Shown: positions 9,060 to 18,007 of the stretch, piece by piece
Numbering within the stretch: the stretch's first letter is position 1
Layout: every line of letters begins with the position of its first letter
DNA from: Planctomycetota bacterium
GTDB taxonomy: Bacteria; Planctomycetota; SZUA-567; H5-PLA8
Assembly: GCA_027493525.1 (NCBI GenBank)
Contig: JAOSKN010000002.1
Coordinates: forward strand, 662,288-726,287
Length of the DNA: 64,000 nucleotides
Direction: 5' to 3'
The notes under the pieces: generated by a model
Database searches by the model: none
Told to the model about the DNA's origin: nothing
Seen by the model: the letters and a program-made list of their open reading frames with translations, nothing else
Position numbers and translations under genes: made by a program

Positions 9060-10754
9060 TCAGCGCTTGTCAAGGCGCGCCTGCGGCTCGCGGCGCACCT
9101 GCCCGGAGACCTTGCAGCGGATCAGCGTGACCTGGGCGCGGTCGGCGGCGACCACATCCCCGTCGATCTCGCAGTCCTCCAGAGTAAGCTTTGCGTCGTT
9201 GTGGGCGACGACGCGGCACTTGAGCTGGCACTTCTTCGCGACGACGGTGGAGCGGTCGCGGGCGCCGAAGTAGCCGCCGCTGCCGTCGCAGCTCGTGTCG
9301 GCCAGGTTGACGCGGGCCTGGCCGAAGGCGAGGAGTTCGCCGAGGACGCACTGCTCGACGTTGAGCGCGGCCTGTTCGACGGCATAGAGGTTCCAGGTCT
9401 CGACCGCGCTGCCCTTCAAGTCGAGGCGCGCCTCGCCGGCGGCCACGGGGACGTCGGCGTAGGTGACGCCCTGACTGAGCCCCTTGACGGTGCGCGCGGC
9501 GGGCGCGGCGAAGACGAAACTGGCGCAACGGAGCTTGGCGCTAGGGACGCCAAGTTTGCAGCCGTCGCGTGCGACTAGGCCCCACATCAGTTCAGAAGAG
9601 TTGCGGACCTCGAGGTCGTAGCCCAAGGCTTCGGGCGCGCGCCACTGCGCGACGTAGGCGCCGTCGGGGAGCGGAAGCTGGCCGGGCTTGTCGGGCAGCG
9701 TGTGGAACCAGAGCAGGAGCTTCTTGACCTCGCGCAACTGCACGCGCGCGCCGGGAACGACGATGACCTCGCCGAGCTGCTGGACTTCGTCGAGGGCCAC
9801 GTCGGAGCCCGGGGCGGTGGTGAGGGTGAGGTTCGCGCTGCTGAACGCGGAGCGCTCGGCGCGGAAGGCCGCGCCTTCCTTGAGCCCCAGGTCCACGCCC
9901 ATGGGCAGGGCAACGATGGACTTGAAGAGTTCGAAGCGCGCGCCGCTCTCCACCTCGGCCTTGTACTGGTAGGGGAACTCGCCGGCCACGCAGAGAACGG
10001 TCTCTTCGACGCGCAGCCGCGCGCCTTTGCCGAGGAGCAGGTGACCCTTCAGGCGAAAGCGGCGGCAGCGCAAGGTCAGCGCGACGTTGGGTTCGAGAAC
10101 CAGGTCGCCTTCGACGCTGGCCGGGGTCGTCCAGGTCGTGTCCTGCTTGATGCGCCATTCGCCGCGCTTCGCGGCGAGTGGCTCGCGGGAGACGAGCAGG
10201 TTGTCCAGCCAGAGGGACGTGCTCGCGTCGTTGCCGGGGAAGAGACTGAGCGCGTCGAGAAAAGCCAGCCCCGCGCCGAGCCGCGCGGGCTCCAAGGCGG
10301 ACTTCTTGACCGGCGAGTCGTCGCTGAGCTTGAAGTCCTCGGGGCGGATCTTGACGTGCTTCCACGAACCGCGGGCAAGTTCGACGGGGTAATTGAACTT
10401 CGCGCCATCGAAATCGGTGACGGCCAGAATCAGGAGCGCCTTCTCCTGCGAGCGCACGTCGAACTCGATCCCGTTCAGATCGTTGAGCATCACGGTGGTA
10501 TAGAGGATGGGGAAGATCATGTGTTTGCGCGTGTAGTCGAAGCGGAGCATGCCCATGCTGCCCTGAACGGCGCCAGGGGCGGCCTCGTGAACCACGACCG
10601 GCGCGGCGACCTGCGCCTTCGGGGGCAGGACCAGGGAGCTGAACGGGCCGACGGACTTCTCGAAATCGAAGCGGTCCTCGTCGGGCGTCATCTGCGCGCG
10701 CGCGGAGGAGATGGCCAACGCGGCGAGGCAGAGGCAAGGCAGCAGAATTCTCAT
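9060..10754 (-). CDS. Secreted protein: carbohydrate-binding-like domain plus beta-helix-like repeats
   Basis: 564 residues with a clear signal peptide (residues 1-20, cleavage after ARA). Residues about 28-190 look like a CBM11/CIA30-type jelly roll (strands around FDVRSQEKALLILAVTD and SLWLDNLLVS). The rest is short strand-turn repeats with regularly spaced hydrophobic, Cys and Asp residues (for example VVAKKCQLKCRVVAHNDAKLTLEDCEIDGDV), typical of a right-handed beta-helix. Probably an exported polysaccharide-binding or cell-surface protein. No catalytic motif was identified. First gene of a probable two-gene unit with the anchored protein at 8400. Fold inferred from pattern only. Confidence 0.62.
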   Translation of the reverse strand: MRILLPCLCLAALAISSARAQMTPDEDRFDFEKSVGPFSSLVLPPKAQVAAPVVVHEAAPGAVQGSMGMLRFDYTRKHMIFPILYTTVMLNDLNGIEFDVRSQEKALLILAVTDFDGAKFNYPVELARGSWKHVKIRPEDFKLSDDSPVKKSALEPARLGAGLAFLDALSLFPGNDASTSLWLDNLLVSREPLAAKRGEWRIKQDTTWTTPASVEGDLVLEPNVALTLRCRRFRLKGHLLLGKGARLRVEETVLCVAGEFPYQYKAEVESGARFELFKSIVALPMGVDLGLKEGAAFRAERSAFSSANLTLTTAPGSDVALDEVQQLGEVIVVPGARVQLREVKKLLLWFHTLPDKPGQLPLPDGAYVAQWRAPEALGYDLEVRNSSELMWGLVARDGCKLGVPSAKLRCASFVFAAPAARTVKGLSQGVTYADVPVAAGEARLDLKGSAVETWNLYAVEQAALNVEQCVLGELLAFGQARVNLADTSCDGSGGYFGARDRSTVVAKKCQLKCRVVAHNDAKLTLEDCEIDGDVVAADRAQVTLIRCKVSGQVRREPQARLDKR

Positions 10755-10931
10755 GGGTCGGCTCCGATGCGGACGGGATGTTCTTCAGGAGTAAGTAGAA
10801 AATAGCTGCGATTCCCGTTGTAGGATTTCAAGAATCGCTTGTCGAAAAGTGCGACAGAACGGTTTGCGCGAAGTGCAGGCGAGTTGCCCTGTATGGAGCG
10901 GCGGCGCCGACCCACGGCACGCAAGCGGCGC

Positions 10932-11714
10932 TTACTCGTCGATGAACTTGCGCAGGGAATCGCGGAGCATGGCCTTGCCGCGCATGAGGCGCTTGTCGAT
11001 GGCGGCGAGGGAGATGCCGAGCAAGGCGGCGATCTCCTCGTAGCTCCGGCCGTCCATGTACTTGAGCACGAGGACTTCGCGGTAGATTTCGGGGATCTGA
11101 CCGAGCGCGTCGCGGATGTGCTGGGAGCGCTCGCGCTTGTCGAGCGGCGTGCCGGGGTCGTCGGGGACGGGCGCGGCTTTCTCCTCGTCCTTCTTCACTT
11201 CGATGGCGGCGCGGTGCATCTTGCGGCGGCGCAGGACGTAGATCGCGCGGCGGCGGGTGATGCCGTAGACCCAATTGCCGAACTTGTTCCGCTCGCGCAG
11301 CGTGTGGAGCATCTTGGCGGCTTCGAGGAAGGCGTCCTGTGCGACGTCCTTGGCGGCCTCGGCGTCGCCGAGCAGCGAGTACGCGACGCCGACGGCGAGG
11401 TTGAAGTAGCGCTCCATCAGCGCGTCGAAGGCGCCGGGGATGCCCTGCTCGACCTGGAGGACGAGTTCTTCGTCGTTGGGCCCAGCGATCTTGGCCAGGC
11501 GCTGGCTCTCGCGCGGGCTGAGCTTGCGGGCGGCCTCTTCCTGGGCGACCTCGCGGATCAGGACGTGCTCGAGCGCCAACTCGACGAGCCGGCGCGCGGA
11601 AGGCTCCTCGGCCAAGGCCGCGGCGAGCGCGGGCCCGCGGGGCGCGCCGGGAACCGGATCGAGCCAGTCCCAGACGTCGCGGTCGAGGGCTTCGGCGGCC
11701 GGCGCGTCGCTCAT
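10932..11714 (-). CDS. ECF-type RNA polymerase sigma factor with N-terminal extension
   Basis: 260-residue sigma-70 family protein. Region 2 (residues about 87-160) carries the FDALMERYFNLAVGVAYSLLGD and DVAQDAFLEA blocks. Region 4 (about 200-255) carries the helix-turn-helix SYEEIAALLGISLAAIDKRL. Regions 1 and 3 are absent, as in ECF factors. An 80-residue acidic/alanine-rich N-terminal extension is unusual. The start at ATG 11714 has a GGAGGAGGG ribosome site and overlaps the stop of the upstream sigma-like gene (ATGA), so the two are translationally coupled. No anti-sigma factor gene is adjacent; the extension may take that role, which is speculation. Confidence 0.85.
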   Translation of the reverse strand: MSDAPAAEALDRDVWDWLDPVPGAPRGPALAAALAEEPSARRLVELALEHVLIREVAQEEAARKLSPRESQRLAKIAGPNDEELVLQVEQGIPGAFDALMERYFNLAVGVAYSLLGDAEAAKDVAQDAFLEAAKMLHTLRERNKFGNWVYGITRRRAIYVLRRRKMHRAAIEVKKDEEKAAPVPDDPGTPLDKRERSQHIRDALGQIPEIYREVLVLKYMDGRSYEEIAALLGISLAAIDKRLMRGKAMLRDSLRKFIDE

Positions 11715-12289
11715 GCGCCCTCCTCCGCGGCGGCCGCGCGGCGGCGCAGGCACTCGGAGAGATGCCGGCGCGCGCGTTCCAGCGCGGCGTGGACGTGCTG
11801 GCTCTCGTGGCCCAGGCGCGCGGCGATCTGGCCGACGCTGAGGTTCTGGACGTAGCGCAGGTCCACGACCTGGCGCAGGTGCGCGGGCAGGGCGTGGAGG
11901 CACTCGCGCAGGGCGTCCTTGCGGCGCGTCCAGCGTTCGGCCGGGGTCGCGGAGAGTTCGGCGACGATCGCCTCCACGCGGTCCACGAGGCGTTCGGGCG
12001 GGAGGCCGGAGGCGTCGATGCCGCGGGCGCGGAGCACGGCGAAGGCGCGGCGTCGCGCGAGCGCGCGCAGGCGCGCGTCGAAGCCGGCGGCGTCGGGGTC
12101 CAGCTCCTCGCGCCCCTCGGTGACGGCGACGCAGAGATCCTGGAAGATCCCCTCGGCGAGTTCGAGATCGCGGGTGAGCGAAAGGAGGAACGCGGTCAGG
12201 AGCGCGCGAGCGGAGAGCAACCGCCGGAGGGCCTCCGGCTGAGCGCCGCGGGCCGGCCCGTCCGAAGGGGCGTTTGAAGCCATAAGCAT
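11711..12289 (-). CDS. Sigma-70 family (ECF-like) factor
   Basis: 192-residue protein with a divergent region 2 (LLTAFLLSLTRDLELAEGIFQDLCVAV) and a good region 4 (LRQVVDLRYVQNLSVGQIAARLGHESQHVHAALERA), the helix-turn-helix that contacts the -35 element. It overlaps the following sigma gene by four bases. A TATCCT hexamer lies 2 nt before ATG 12289 and 8 nt before an in-frame ATG at 12283. If it is a -10 box, the transcript would be leaderless from 12283, so the start is uncertain by two codons. Planctomycete-type genomes carry many such variant sigma factors. Targets unknown. Confidence 0.75.
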   Translation of the reverse strand: MLMASNAPSDGPARGAQPEALRRLLSARALLTAFLLSLTRDLELAEGIFQDLCVAVTEGREELDPDAAGFDARLRALARRRAFAVLRARGIDASGLPPERLVDRVEAIVAELSATPAERWTRRKDALRECLHALPAHLRQVVDLRYVQNLSVGQIAARLGHESQHVHAALERARRHLSECLRRRAAAAEEGA

Positions 12290-12399
12290 ACAGGATAGGG
12301 CGTTTCGACCGCATCGGCAACCCCCTGCCCCGCGGGGAAAGGCTCACGGAGGCGCGAAGAGCTCCGCGAGGCCGAGCCTTCCCGCGGCGCCGGCGCGCG

Positions 12400-13152
12400 T
12401 CAGGCGTCGGGCGGGATGGGGTCGCGGTCGCCCACGGCCGGGCCGAGCAGGATCTGCTTCTGGCGCGGGGTGAGCCCCTCGATCTCGGCGTTCATGTCCT
12501 TCTGCGCCCAGCGCATGTAGGAGGGGCAGTACTTGAGCAGGACGCTGCGGCGTTCGGACTTCGCGTCGGTCCACGGCCAGGTGCCGTGGGTGAGGGCCTC
12601 GGTGAAGATCACGACATCCCCGGCCTTCTGGGGGATCTGTTTCGCGAGCGGGTTGTCCTTCAGGTCGTACCACTTCCGGGGCATGGGGTAATTGACCTTG
12701 TGGGTGCCGGGAATGCAGCAGAAGCCGCCCGCGTTCGGGGCGATGTCGGTGAGCGCGAAGCTGACAACGATCAGGCCGTTGTGCATCACGCCCTTCTCGA
12801 CCAGGTAATAGCAGCCGTGGTTCCAGAGGTAGCTGGTGTGATGGAGGCTGTGGCCTTCGGCGGTCGCGCCGGCCCGTGCGGCCATGCCGTAGGCGTGGTC
12901 GAGGCGAAACTTGGGCCCCAGCAGCTCGAAGAGCCAGGGCAGGATGCGGGGGTGGTCGATCAGGTTGCGGTAGGCGGCGCTCCAGGCGAGGAAGTTGCCG
13001 AAGCGCGACTTATTGGGGTTGTTCTCGGGATCCTTGATCCCCGCCTCTTCCATCGTCCGGAGCATGCTCGCGATCTCGTCCGGCGCGAGCACGCCCTCGA
13101 GCTTGATGAACCCCTGCAGGTCGAAGAGGAAGCGGTCTTCTTCGGTCAGCAT
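12400..13152 (-). CDS. Phytanoyl-CoA dioxygenase (PhyH) family protein
   Basis: 250-residue member of the Fe(II)/2-oxoglutarate dioxygenase superfamily. The N-terminal FDLQGFIKLEGVLAPDEIASM is the usual PhyH opening. The central double-stranded beta-helix includes GGFCCIPGTHK, and the distal histidine is probably in EALTHGTWPW followed by the Arg of RRSVLLKY, which would bind 2-oxoglutarate. A canonical HxD pair is not obvious (LHHTSYLW stands in that region), so iron binding needs checking. The start has a CAGGAG ribosome site. A second PhyH gene lies upstream in the same direction but is separated by a terminator-like hairpin. Substrate unknown. Confidence 0.85.
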   Translation of the reverse strand: MLTEEDRFLFDLQGFIKLEGVLAPDEIASMLRTMEEAGIKDPENNPNKSRFGNFLAWSAAYRNLIDHPRILPWLFELLGPKFRLDHAYGMAARAGATAEGHSLHHTSYLWNHGCYYLVEKGVMHNGLIVVSFALTDIAPNAGGFCCIPGTHKVNYPMPRKWYDLKDNPLAKQIPQKAGDVVIFTEALTHGTWPWTDAKSERRSVLLKYCPSYMRWAQKDMNAEIEGLTPRQKQILLGPAVGDRDPIPPDA

Positions 13153-13305
13153 GGCGCGGTCTCCTGGAGGCGGAAGCCGAGGGCGTGTAAGGCGCGGCGT
13201 GCCGGCCGTCGAAGCAGAACGGATTTATCCGCAGTTCAGGTCTTTAATTCCAGATCGATACCAATACACCGGCGCGGCAATGGCGTTGAAAACAGGTCCG
13301 TAAAA

Positions 13306-13348
13306 GCGCGGGCAGCCGCCCGAACCGAAGTTCGAGGGCTGCCCGCGC
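13306..13348 (-). terminator. Rho-independent terminator downstream of the PhyH gene at 13359
   Basis: A perfect 12-bp inverted repeat (GCGCGGGCAGCC at 13306-13317 and its complement at 13337-13348), with a smaller inner stem CGAAC/GTTCG. Read leftward it is followed by TTTTA. It lies 10 bp after the stop codon of the leftward PhyH gene. Confidence 0.75.
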
Positions 13349-13358
13349 GCGGGTCGAA

Positions 13359-14165
13359 TCAGGGATGCAGCACCAGCTCGGGCTTGCGGGCGACCTGCTC
13401 CGGCAGAATCGCGCGGATGCCGTCCCACTCGAGCCAGATGTCGGTCATCACATCGCCGTAGTTCCCGCCGTCGGTGCGGCGGACGTGGTTGAGCCGGGTG
13501 ATGACGGCGTAGCGAACGTGGGGCGAAAGGTTCGGGGCGGCGGTATGCGCGACCTGATAGTGCGTGAGCACCACGTCGCCGGGCTCGCCCTCGAGCATCA
13601 CCGGCTCCGGGTAGTCGATCTTGGGCATGCCCTCGTTGAGCAGGCTTTCGGGTCCGTGTTCGCGGAAGTACTCCTCGAAGATGCGGTGCGTGCGGGGCCA
13701 GACGGTGAAGTTGCCGGCGTAGGGACGGTCGACCTTGCTGAGCAGGACGACGGCGAGCATGGTGAAGTTGTGGAACTTGCCGTCCTTGGGCACGCCGTTG
13801 TGGGGGCTGTACATGCCGTCGAGGTGGCAGCCGAGCTTGGGCGGGGCATCGGTCATGGAGGGGAAGCGCAACGCGATCTGGACGCCGCCGACCTTGGACT
13901 GCATGTTGCCCTTGCCGACGGCCGATTCGGCCATCTCGAGCACGGGGGTCTTGTTGATCAGGTCGGTGGCGACCGGCGTGCGGGTCAATTCCTGGCAGTA
14001 GCTGCGCGAGCGGAGAATCTGGATCTCTTCTTTGGGCAGGCCTTCGCCGAGCGAGTGGTTGATGGCGCGCAGGGCCTGGTCCACCATGATGCGGGGCACG
14101 GCATTGCGCAGGACCGTGTAGCCGAGTTCGTAGATTTCCATCTTCTGCTGAAAACTGAGTTCCAT
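13359..14165 (-). CDS. Phytanoyl-CoA dioxygenase (PhyH) family protein
   Basis: 268-residue Fe(II)/2-oxoglutarate dioxygenase. The iron triad is visible: HLD in GCHLDGMYSPHNG and the distal His in THYQVAHTAAPN, with Arg of HVRYAVITR as the likely 2-oxoglutarate ligand. The start at ATG 14165 is chosen because AGGGA sits 8 nt upstream; a TTG five codons earlier is poorer. It is followed by a good terminator. Not closely similar to the neighbouring PhyH protein at 12400 beyond the family fold, so the two probably act on different substrates. Bacterial PhyH enzymes hydroxylate diverse small molecules; no pathway partner is adjacent. Confidence 0.88.
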   Translation of the reverse strand: MELSFQQKMEIYELGYTVLRNAVPRIMVDQALRAINHSLGEGLPKEEIQILRSRSYCQELTRTPVATDLINKTPVLEMAESAVGKGNMQSKVGGVQIALRFPSMTDAPPKLGCHLDGMYSPHNGVPKDGKFHNFTMLAVVLLSKVDRPYAGNFTVWPRTHRIFEEYFREHGPESLLNEGMPKIDYPEPVMLEGEPGDVVLTHYQVAHTAAPNLSPHVRYAVITRLNHVRRTDGGNYGDVMTDIWLEWDGIRAILPEQVARKPELVLHP

Positions 14166-14734
14166 GACCACTTCCCTCAAGCCGCGGACGCGAATCCGTC
14201 CACTCTCCCGTTGAGTTGATGGCGTCCGTTAGGCGTAACCAACCCGTTTTCCCCGCGCGGATCAATGCTCCCGCGCGCGCGGCGCGGAAATCGAACTCCG
14301 TGCGGAGCCGCGCGGCCGCAAGGTAAAGCGCGAAGATGCAAGGAAGTACGCGGGGCGGCGGGGGCTCGTTATTTTTTTCAAAAGAATCTCACTGGAAAGT
14401 TCCACGCGCGCGCAGGCCACGCGCAGGCCTTCCTTACTGTTGTCCGTGTGCGCGAAGCGGAGGCTGAAGCGGGTCGGAAAGGGCCTACCGGAACACGAAA
14501 AGTCATCCGTTCGGCGTGAATCGATTCACTCGGCAGGTCTGGAGAACAGCTCGAAACATGTGCAGAAGTTGCGCAGATTTACCCTGTCTTTTCCCAATTA
14601 GCATACTGGTCCGGCAAAAAAAATCCGAATAGGACTTGGGTGCACCTTGACGCGCGACGATTCATAGTGTAATCAAAATAGAACTGACCAGTCAGTTTTA
14701 ATTTGTAGATCGGCGATAAAAGGTGGATTATACC
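14166..14734. other. Divergent intergenic region between PhyH and TetR genes
   Basis: About 570 bp. The left half is GC-rich with runs of CGCG. The right half (from about 14540) becomes AT-rich, including T7 at 14372-14378 and A8 at 14617-14624, and contains the tetR promoter/operator described separately. No credible gene or RNA was seen in it. Confidence 0.5.
14647..14697 (+). promoter_or_regulatory. Putative tetR promoter with palindromic operator
   Basis: AACTGAC-CA-GTCAGTT at 14682-14697 is a perfect 7-bp inverted repeat with a 2-bp spacer, the usual architecture of a TetR-family operator, 38 bp before the regulator start. Just upstream a TTGACG (14647-14652) and a weak TAATCA (14670-14675) are 17 bp apart. 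Binding downstream of the -10 would block the promoter, implying autorepression. The palindrome is certain; the promoter boxes are tentative. Confidence 0.6.
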
Positions 14735-15664
14735 ATGCAATCCAATGCAAATAAAAAGCTTAACGATTTAACCGAAGAAAACATCGAACTTTCCGAGACA
14801 GCGCACGATGTAAAAATGCCCGATTCTGCGCGCCGCAAGCTCGCCGAAGTGGTCCACTCGAATTCAGAATCCTCCCGCCGGCGCTGCGGGCGCAAGCCTT
14901 CGCCCGAGAAGCGGCTGAAGATCCTGGAAGCGGCGGTCAAACTGTTCACGAGCCGAGACTACCACGTGGTGCTGGTGGAAGACATCGCCGATCAGGCGGG
15001 CGTGGGCAAGGGCACGGTATACCGCTACTTCCCGACGAAGGAAGCGCTGTACCTTGAGCTGGTGAACCTGGCCGTGGATCGCGCGAGCGAAGTGATCGCG
15101 GACGCGGCCGAGCGCAGCGAGTCGGCGCCGCGGCGGCTGCGCCGCGCGGTGGCGATGACCCTGGAATACTTCCGGATCAACGAGCCGTTCCTGCAGATTC
15201 TCTGGCACGACAAGGTCTTCCGCACCTGCCGCGAGCGCAAGGACCTGGGCAAGAAGCGCGCGGAGGTGCGGGATTGCTTCGCGCGGATCCTGGCCGAGGG
15301 GATCGCGGAAGGTTCGTTCCGTTCGGACATGGAGCCGGCGGTCGGGGCGATGATCCTGATGGCCTCGATCCAGAGCTTCCTGCGCAACTTCGCCGCGCAG
15401 CGCACCACCGAGCAGATGACCGACCAGTTGATGTCGATCTTCGTGGACGGGGCCGCGCCGCGCGCGGAGCGCCGGGTGCCGGACCGCGCCAGCGGCACGT
15501 ACGTGCCGGCGCTGGATCCGGCGACGGTCGGCCGGCTGGACCCCTTGGCCGCGCTGCGCGAACTGGGGGGGATTCCGGGGCACGCTTCGGATTCCGGCCG
15601 CCTGGGCGAGAAGAGCCTCGAGGACCAGTTCCGCTTCGAGTTCAAGCCGCCGAGCAGCGAATAA
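14735..15664 (+). CDS. TetR/AcrR family transcriptional regulator
   Basis: 309 residues. After a polar 55-residue extension comes a standard TetR DNA-binding domain: KRLKILEAAVKLFTSRDYHVVLVEDIADQAGVGKGTVYRYFPTK is spread over residues about 65-110. An all-helical ligand-binding region and a 60-residue low-complexity tail follow. The start ATG 14735 has AAAGGTGG 8 nt upstream; an in-frame GTG at 14723 overlaps that site and is rejected. The gene is followed after 76 bp by an ABC exporter in the same direction, so the likely role is a repressor of drug or lipid export released by a ligand of the exporter. The operator palindrome upstream supports autoregulation. Confidence 0.88.
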   Translation: MQSNANKKLNDLTEENIELSETAHDVKMPDSARRKLAEVVHSNSESSRRRCGRKPSPEKRLKILEAAVKLFTSRDYHVVLVEDIADQAGVGKGTVYRYFPTKEALYLELVNLAVDRASEVIADAAERSESAPRRLRRAVAMTLEYFRINEPFLQILWHDKVFRTCRERKDLGKKRAEVRDCFARILAEGIAEGSFRSDMEPAVGAMILMASIQSFLRNFAAQRTTEQMTDQLMSIFVDGAAPRAERRVPDRASGTYVPALDPATVGRLDPLAALRELGGIPGHASDSGRLGEKSLEDQFRFEFKPPSSE

Positions 15665-15740
15665 CGCGAGAGATGCCGTAGCGAGGGGGGGCGGCCCGCC
15701 GCATACGAGCCGCCCGAGAGCGAGGGGTCAGCACACATCC

Positions 15741-18002
15741 ATGAGCACAGCCACCGTTCAAAAACCGCGTCCACAGCCTCTGCCCAGGCCCGAAAACCTC
15801 AAAGAGCGCCGCGTTTGGAAGCACCTGTTCCGCTACAGCTCCGGCCGCACGGATCCCGACCACCGGGACCATGAGGACGACGAGCATCGCAAGTACGGCA
15901 CGGCGCCGGTGACGAGCGAGTCGCTGAAGCGTTTCTGGGGCTTCGTGCACCCGCACCGGCACCTGGTGTACCTGCTGCTGGCGGTGACGCTGATCAACCA
16001 GGGCGCGATGGTGGTGATGCCGGTGGCGATCGGGCGGATCATGGATTCGGTCCTGCCGCGGCAGGACGCGATGCTGCTGAACCTGATCGCGGCCGGCCTG
16101 ATCGCGTTCATCTTCCTGCGCTCGGCGTACCTGTACGTAGGCCGCGAGCTGGTCAGCCTGCTGGGCGGGCTGATCGTGCGGGACGCGCGGGTGAACCTGC
16201 ACAAGCACCTGCAGAAGATGTCGTTGCGCTTCCTGGAAGAGTACCAGGTCGGGCGGATCTGCAGCCGGATCATGAGCGACACGCAGGCGATCCAGCAGCT
16301 CCTGAGCGGGGGCGTGATCAACACCATCGCCAACGCCTTCCGCCTGGTCTTCGTCGCCGCGACGCTGCTCTGGCTGGACTGGCAATTGACGGCGGTGAGC
16401 TGCATCACGCTGCCGTTCTTCGTGGCCGGAATCTGGCGCCACGTGAAGCAGCTCAAGCCCGCGCACAAGGAACTGAGCGAGGACCGCAGCCGGCTCTTCG
16501 CCAAGGCCGCCGAGACCTTCAGCGGCGTGCGCGTGGTCAAGACCTACGGCACCGAAGGGCGCGAGAACCTGGCCTTCACCAAGCGCGTCCACGAGATGGT
16601 CCGCAAGGCGCTCTTGATGCACCGCAGCCACTTCAACATGCTGGTGATCTGGGAATGCGCGACCTGGCTGGGCCTGGTCGGGATGATCTGGTTCGGCGGC
16701 TACCGCTACATGGCCGGCGCGCTGACCATCGGCGAACTGGTCGCCTTCTACGGCCTACTGGGCATGCTCTTCCAGCCCATCGCCGAGCTGCTGAACGTGA
16801 CCGAGACCGTGCAGGCGGCGATGGCCTCGATCGAGAAGCTGGGCGAGGTCTTCGACGAGGCGCCGGAAATCGCCGACCGCCCGAACGCCAAGGACGCCGG
16901 CACGCTGCAGGGCGAGGTCGTCTTCCAGGACGTGGGCTTCAAGTACCGCGAGCCGAAGCGCCGTTCGGGCGAGTCCTCCCGCTCCAGCGCGGTCCCGGCC
17001 GCCGACGCGCCCAAGCCGCGCAGCCACACGCTCAAGGGCATCCGCTTCAGCGTCAAGCCCGGCGAGTGCGTGGCGCTGGTCGGCCACTCCGGCTCGGGCA
17101 AGTCCACCATCATTAACCTGCTGGCGCGCTTCTACGACGTGGACAGCGGCTCGATCCTGGTGGACGGCGTGGACGTGCGCGACTACCGGATGGCCTCGTT
17201 CCGGCGCAACATGGCGATCGTGCTGCAGGAGAACTTCCTCTTCAAGGGCACCATTCGCGACAACATCGCCTACGCGCGGCCGGAGGCCAGCGAGGCGGAG
17301 ATCGTCCAGGCCGCGAAGATGGCCGGCGCGTGGGAGTTCATCCAGGCCAACCCCGAAGGGCTGGACATGCTCTGCGGCGAGCGCGGCGTGAAGCTCTCGG
17401 GCGGGCAGAAGCAGCGCATCTCGATCGCCCGCGCGATCCTGGCCGACCCGCGCATCCTGATCCTCGACGAGGCCACCAGCGCCCTGGACAGCCAGGCCGA
17501 GGCGCAGATCCAGGCGGCCCTGGACAAGCTGATGCGGGGGCGCACCACCTTCGTCATCGCGCACCGCCTCAGCACCATCGTGGACGCCGACAAGATCGTG
17601 GTCATGCACGAGGGCGAAATCGCCGAGATGGGCACGCACGACGAACTGATCGAGAAGCGCGGCGCTTACTACCGCCTCTTCATGGAGCAGTACGGCAAGA
17701 TCAGCTTCTCGAGCAAGACCCTGAAGGCGATCACCGAATGGCGCACGGACCGCGAGCCGGCCCCGGCGCTCGACGACGCCGAACTGGTCGTGCAGCCGGA
17801 CTTCCTGGGCACGCAGGGCGTCACCGCGCCGCATCAGCGCGCGCCGGAACGCGAGCGGCTCCTGGTGCCCATCGACGGCGCCGTCCCGCCGGTGGTCAAG
17901 ACCCCCAGCGGGCGCTGGCTGCGGATCGTCGCCAAGCCCAAGGGGCGCGCGCAGCAGGACGGCTACCTGAGCGGGCGCTACGTCGCCGCGCCGGCGGACT
18001 AA
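15741..18002 (+). CDS. ABC exporter, fused membrane and ATPase domains (MsbA/MDR-like)
   Basis: 753-residue half-transporter. A cytoplasmic charged N-terminus of about 60 residues precedes six membrane helices (about 70-370) and the ATPase domain: Walker A GHSGSGKST near 448, Q-loop LQENFLF, signature LSGGQKQRIS, Walker B ILILDEATSALD, switch His in IAHRLSTI. Two oddities are seen. A Ser/Pro-rich insertion follows the first strand of the ATPase domain, and about 100 residues extend beyond it with a basic end. Likely a homodimeric inner-membrane exporter of lipid or drug. Co-directional with and probably controlled by the TetR gene upstream. Confidence 0.9.
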   Translation: MSTATVQKPRPQPLPRPENLKERRVWKHLFRYSSGRTDPDHRDHEDDEHRKYGTAPVTSESLKRFWGFVHPHRHLVYLLLAVTLINQGAMVVMPVAIGRIMDSVLPRQDAMLLNLIAAGLIAFIFLRSAYLYVGRELVSLLGGLIVRDARVNLHKHLQKMSLRFLEEYQVGRICSRIMSDTQAIQQLLSGGVINTIANAFRLVFVAATLLWLDWQLTAVSCITLPFFVAGIWRHVKQLKPAHKELSEDRSRLFAKAAETFSGVRVVKTYGTEGRENLAFTKRVHEMVRKALLMHRSHFNMLVIWECATWLGLVGMIWFGGYRYMAGALTIGELVAFYGLLGMLFQPIAELLNVTETVQAAMASIEKLGEVFDEAPEIADRPNAKDAGTLQGEVVFQDVGFKYREPKRRSGESSRSSAVPAADAPKPRSHTLKGIRFSVKPGECVALVGHSGSGKSTIINLLARFYDVDSGSILVDGVDVRDYRMASFRRNMAIVLQENFLFKGTIRDNIAYARPEASEAEIVQAAKMAGAWEFIQANPEGLDMLCGERGVKLSGGQKQRISIARAILADPRILILDEATSALDSQAEAQIQAALDKLMRGRTTFVIAHRLSTIVDADKIVVMHEGEIAEMGTHDELIEKRGAYYRLFMEQYGKISFSSKTLKAITEWRTDREPAPALDDAELVVQPDFLGTQGVTAPHQRAPERERLLVPIDGAVPPVVKTPSGRWLRIVAKPKGRAQQDGYLSGRYVAAPAD

Positions 18003-18007
18003 GGTTA

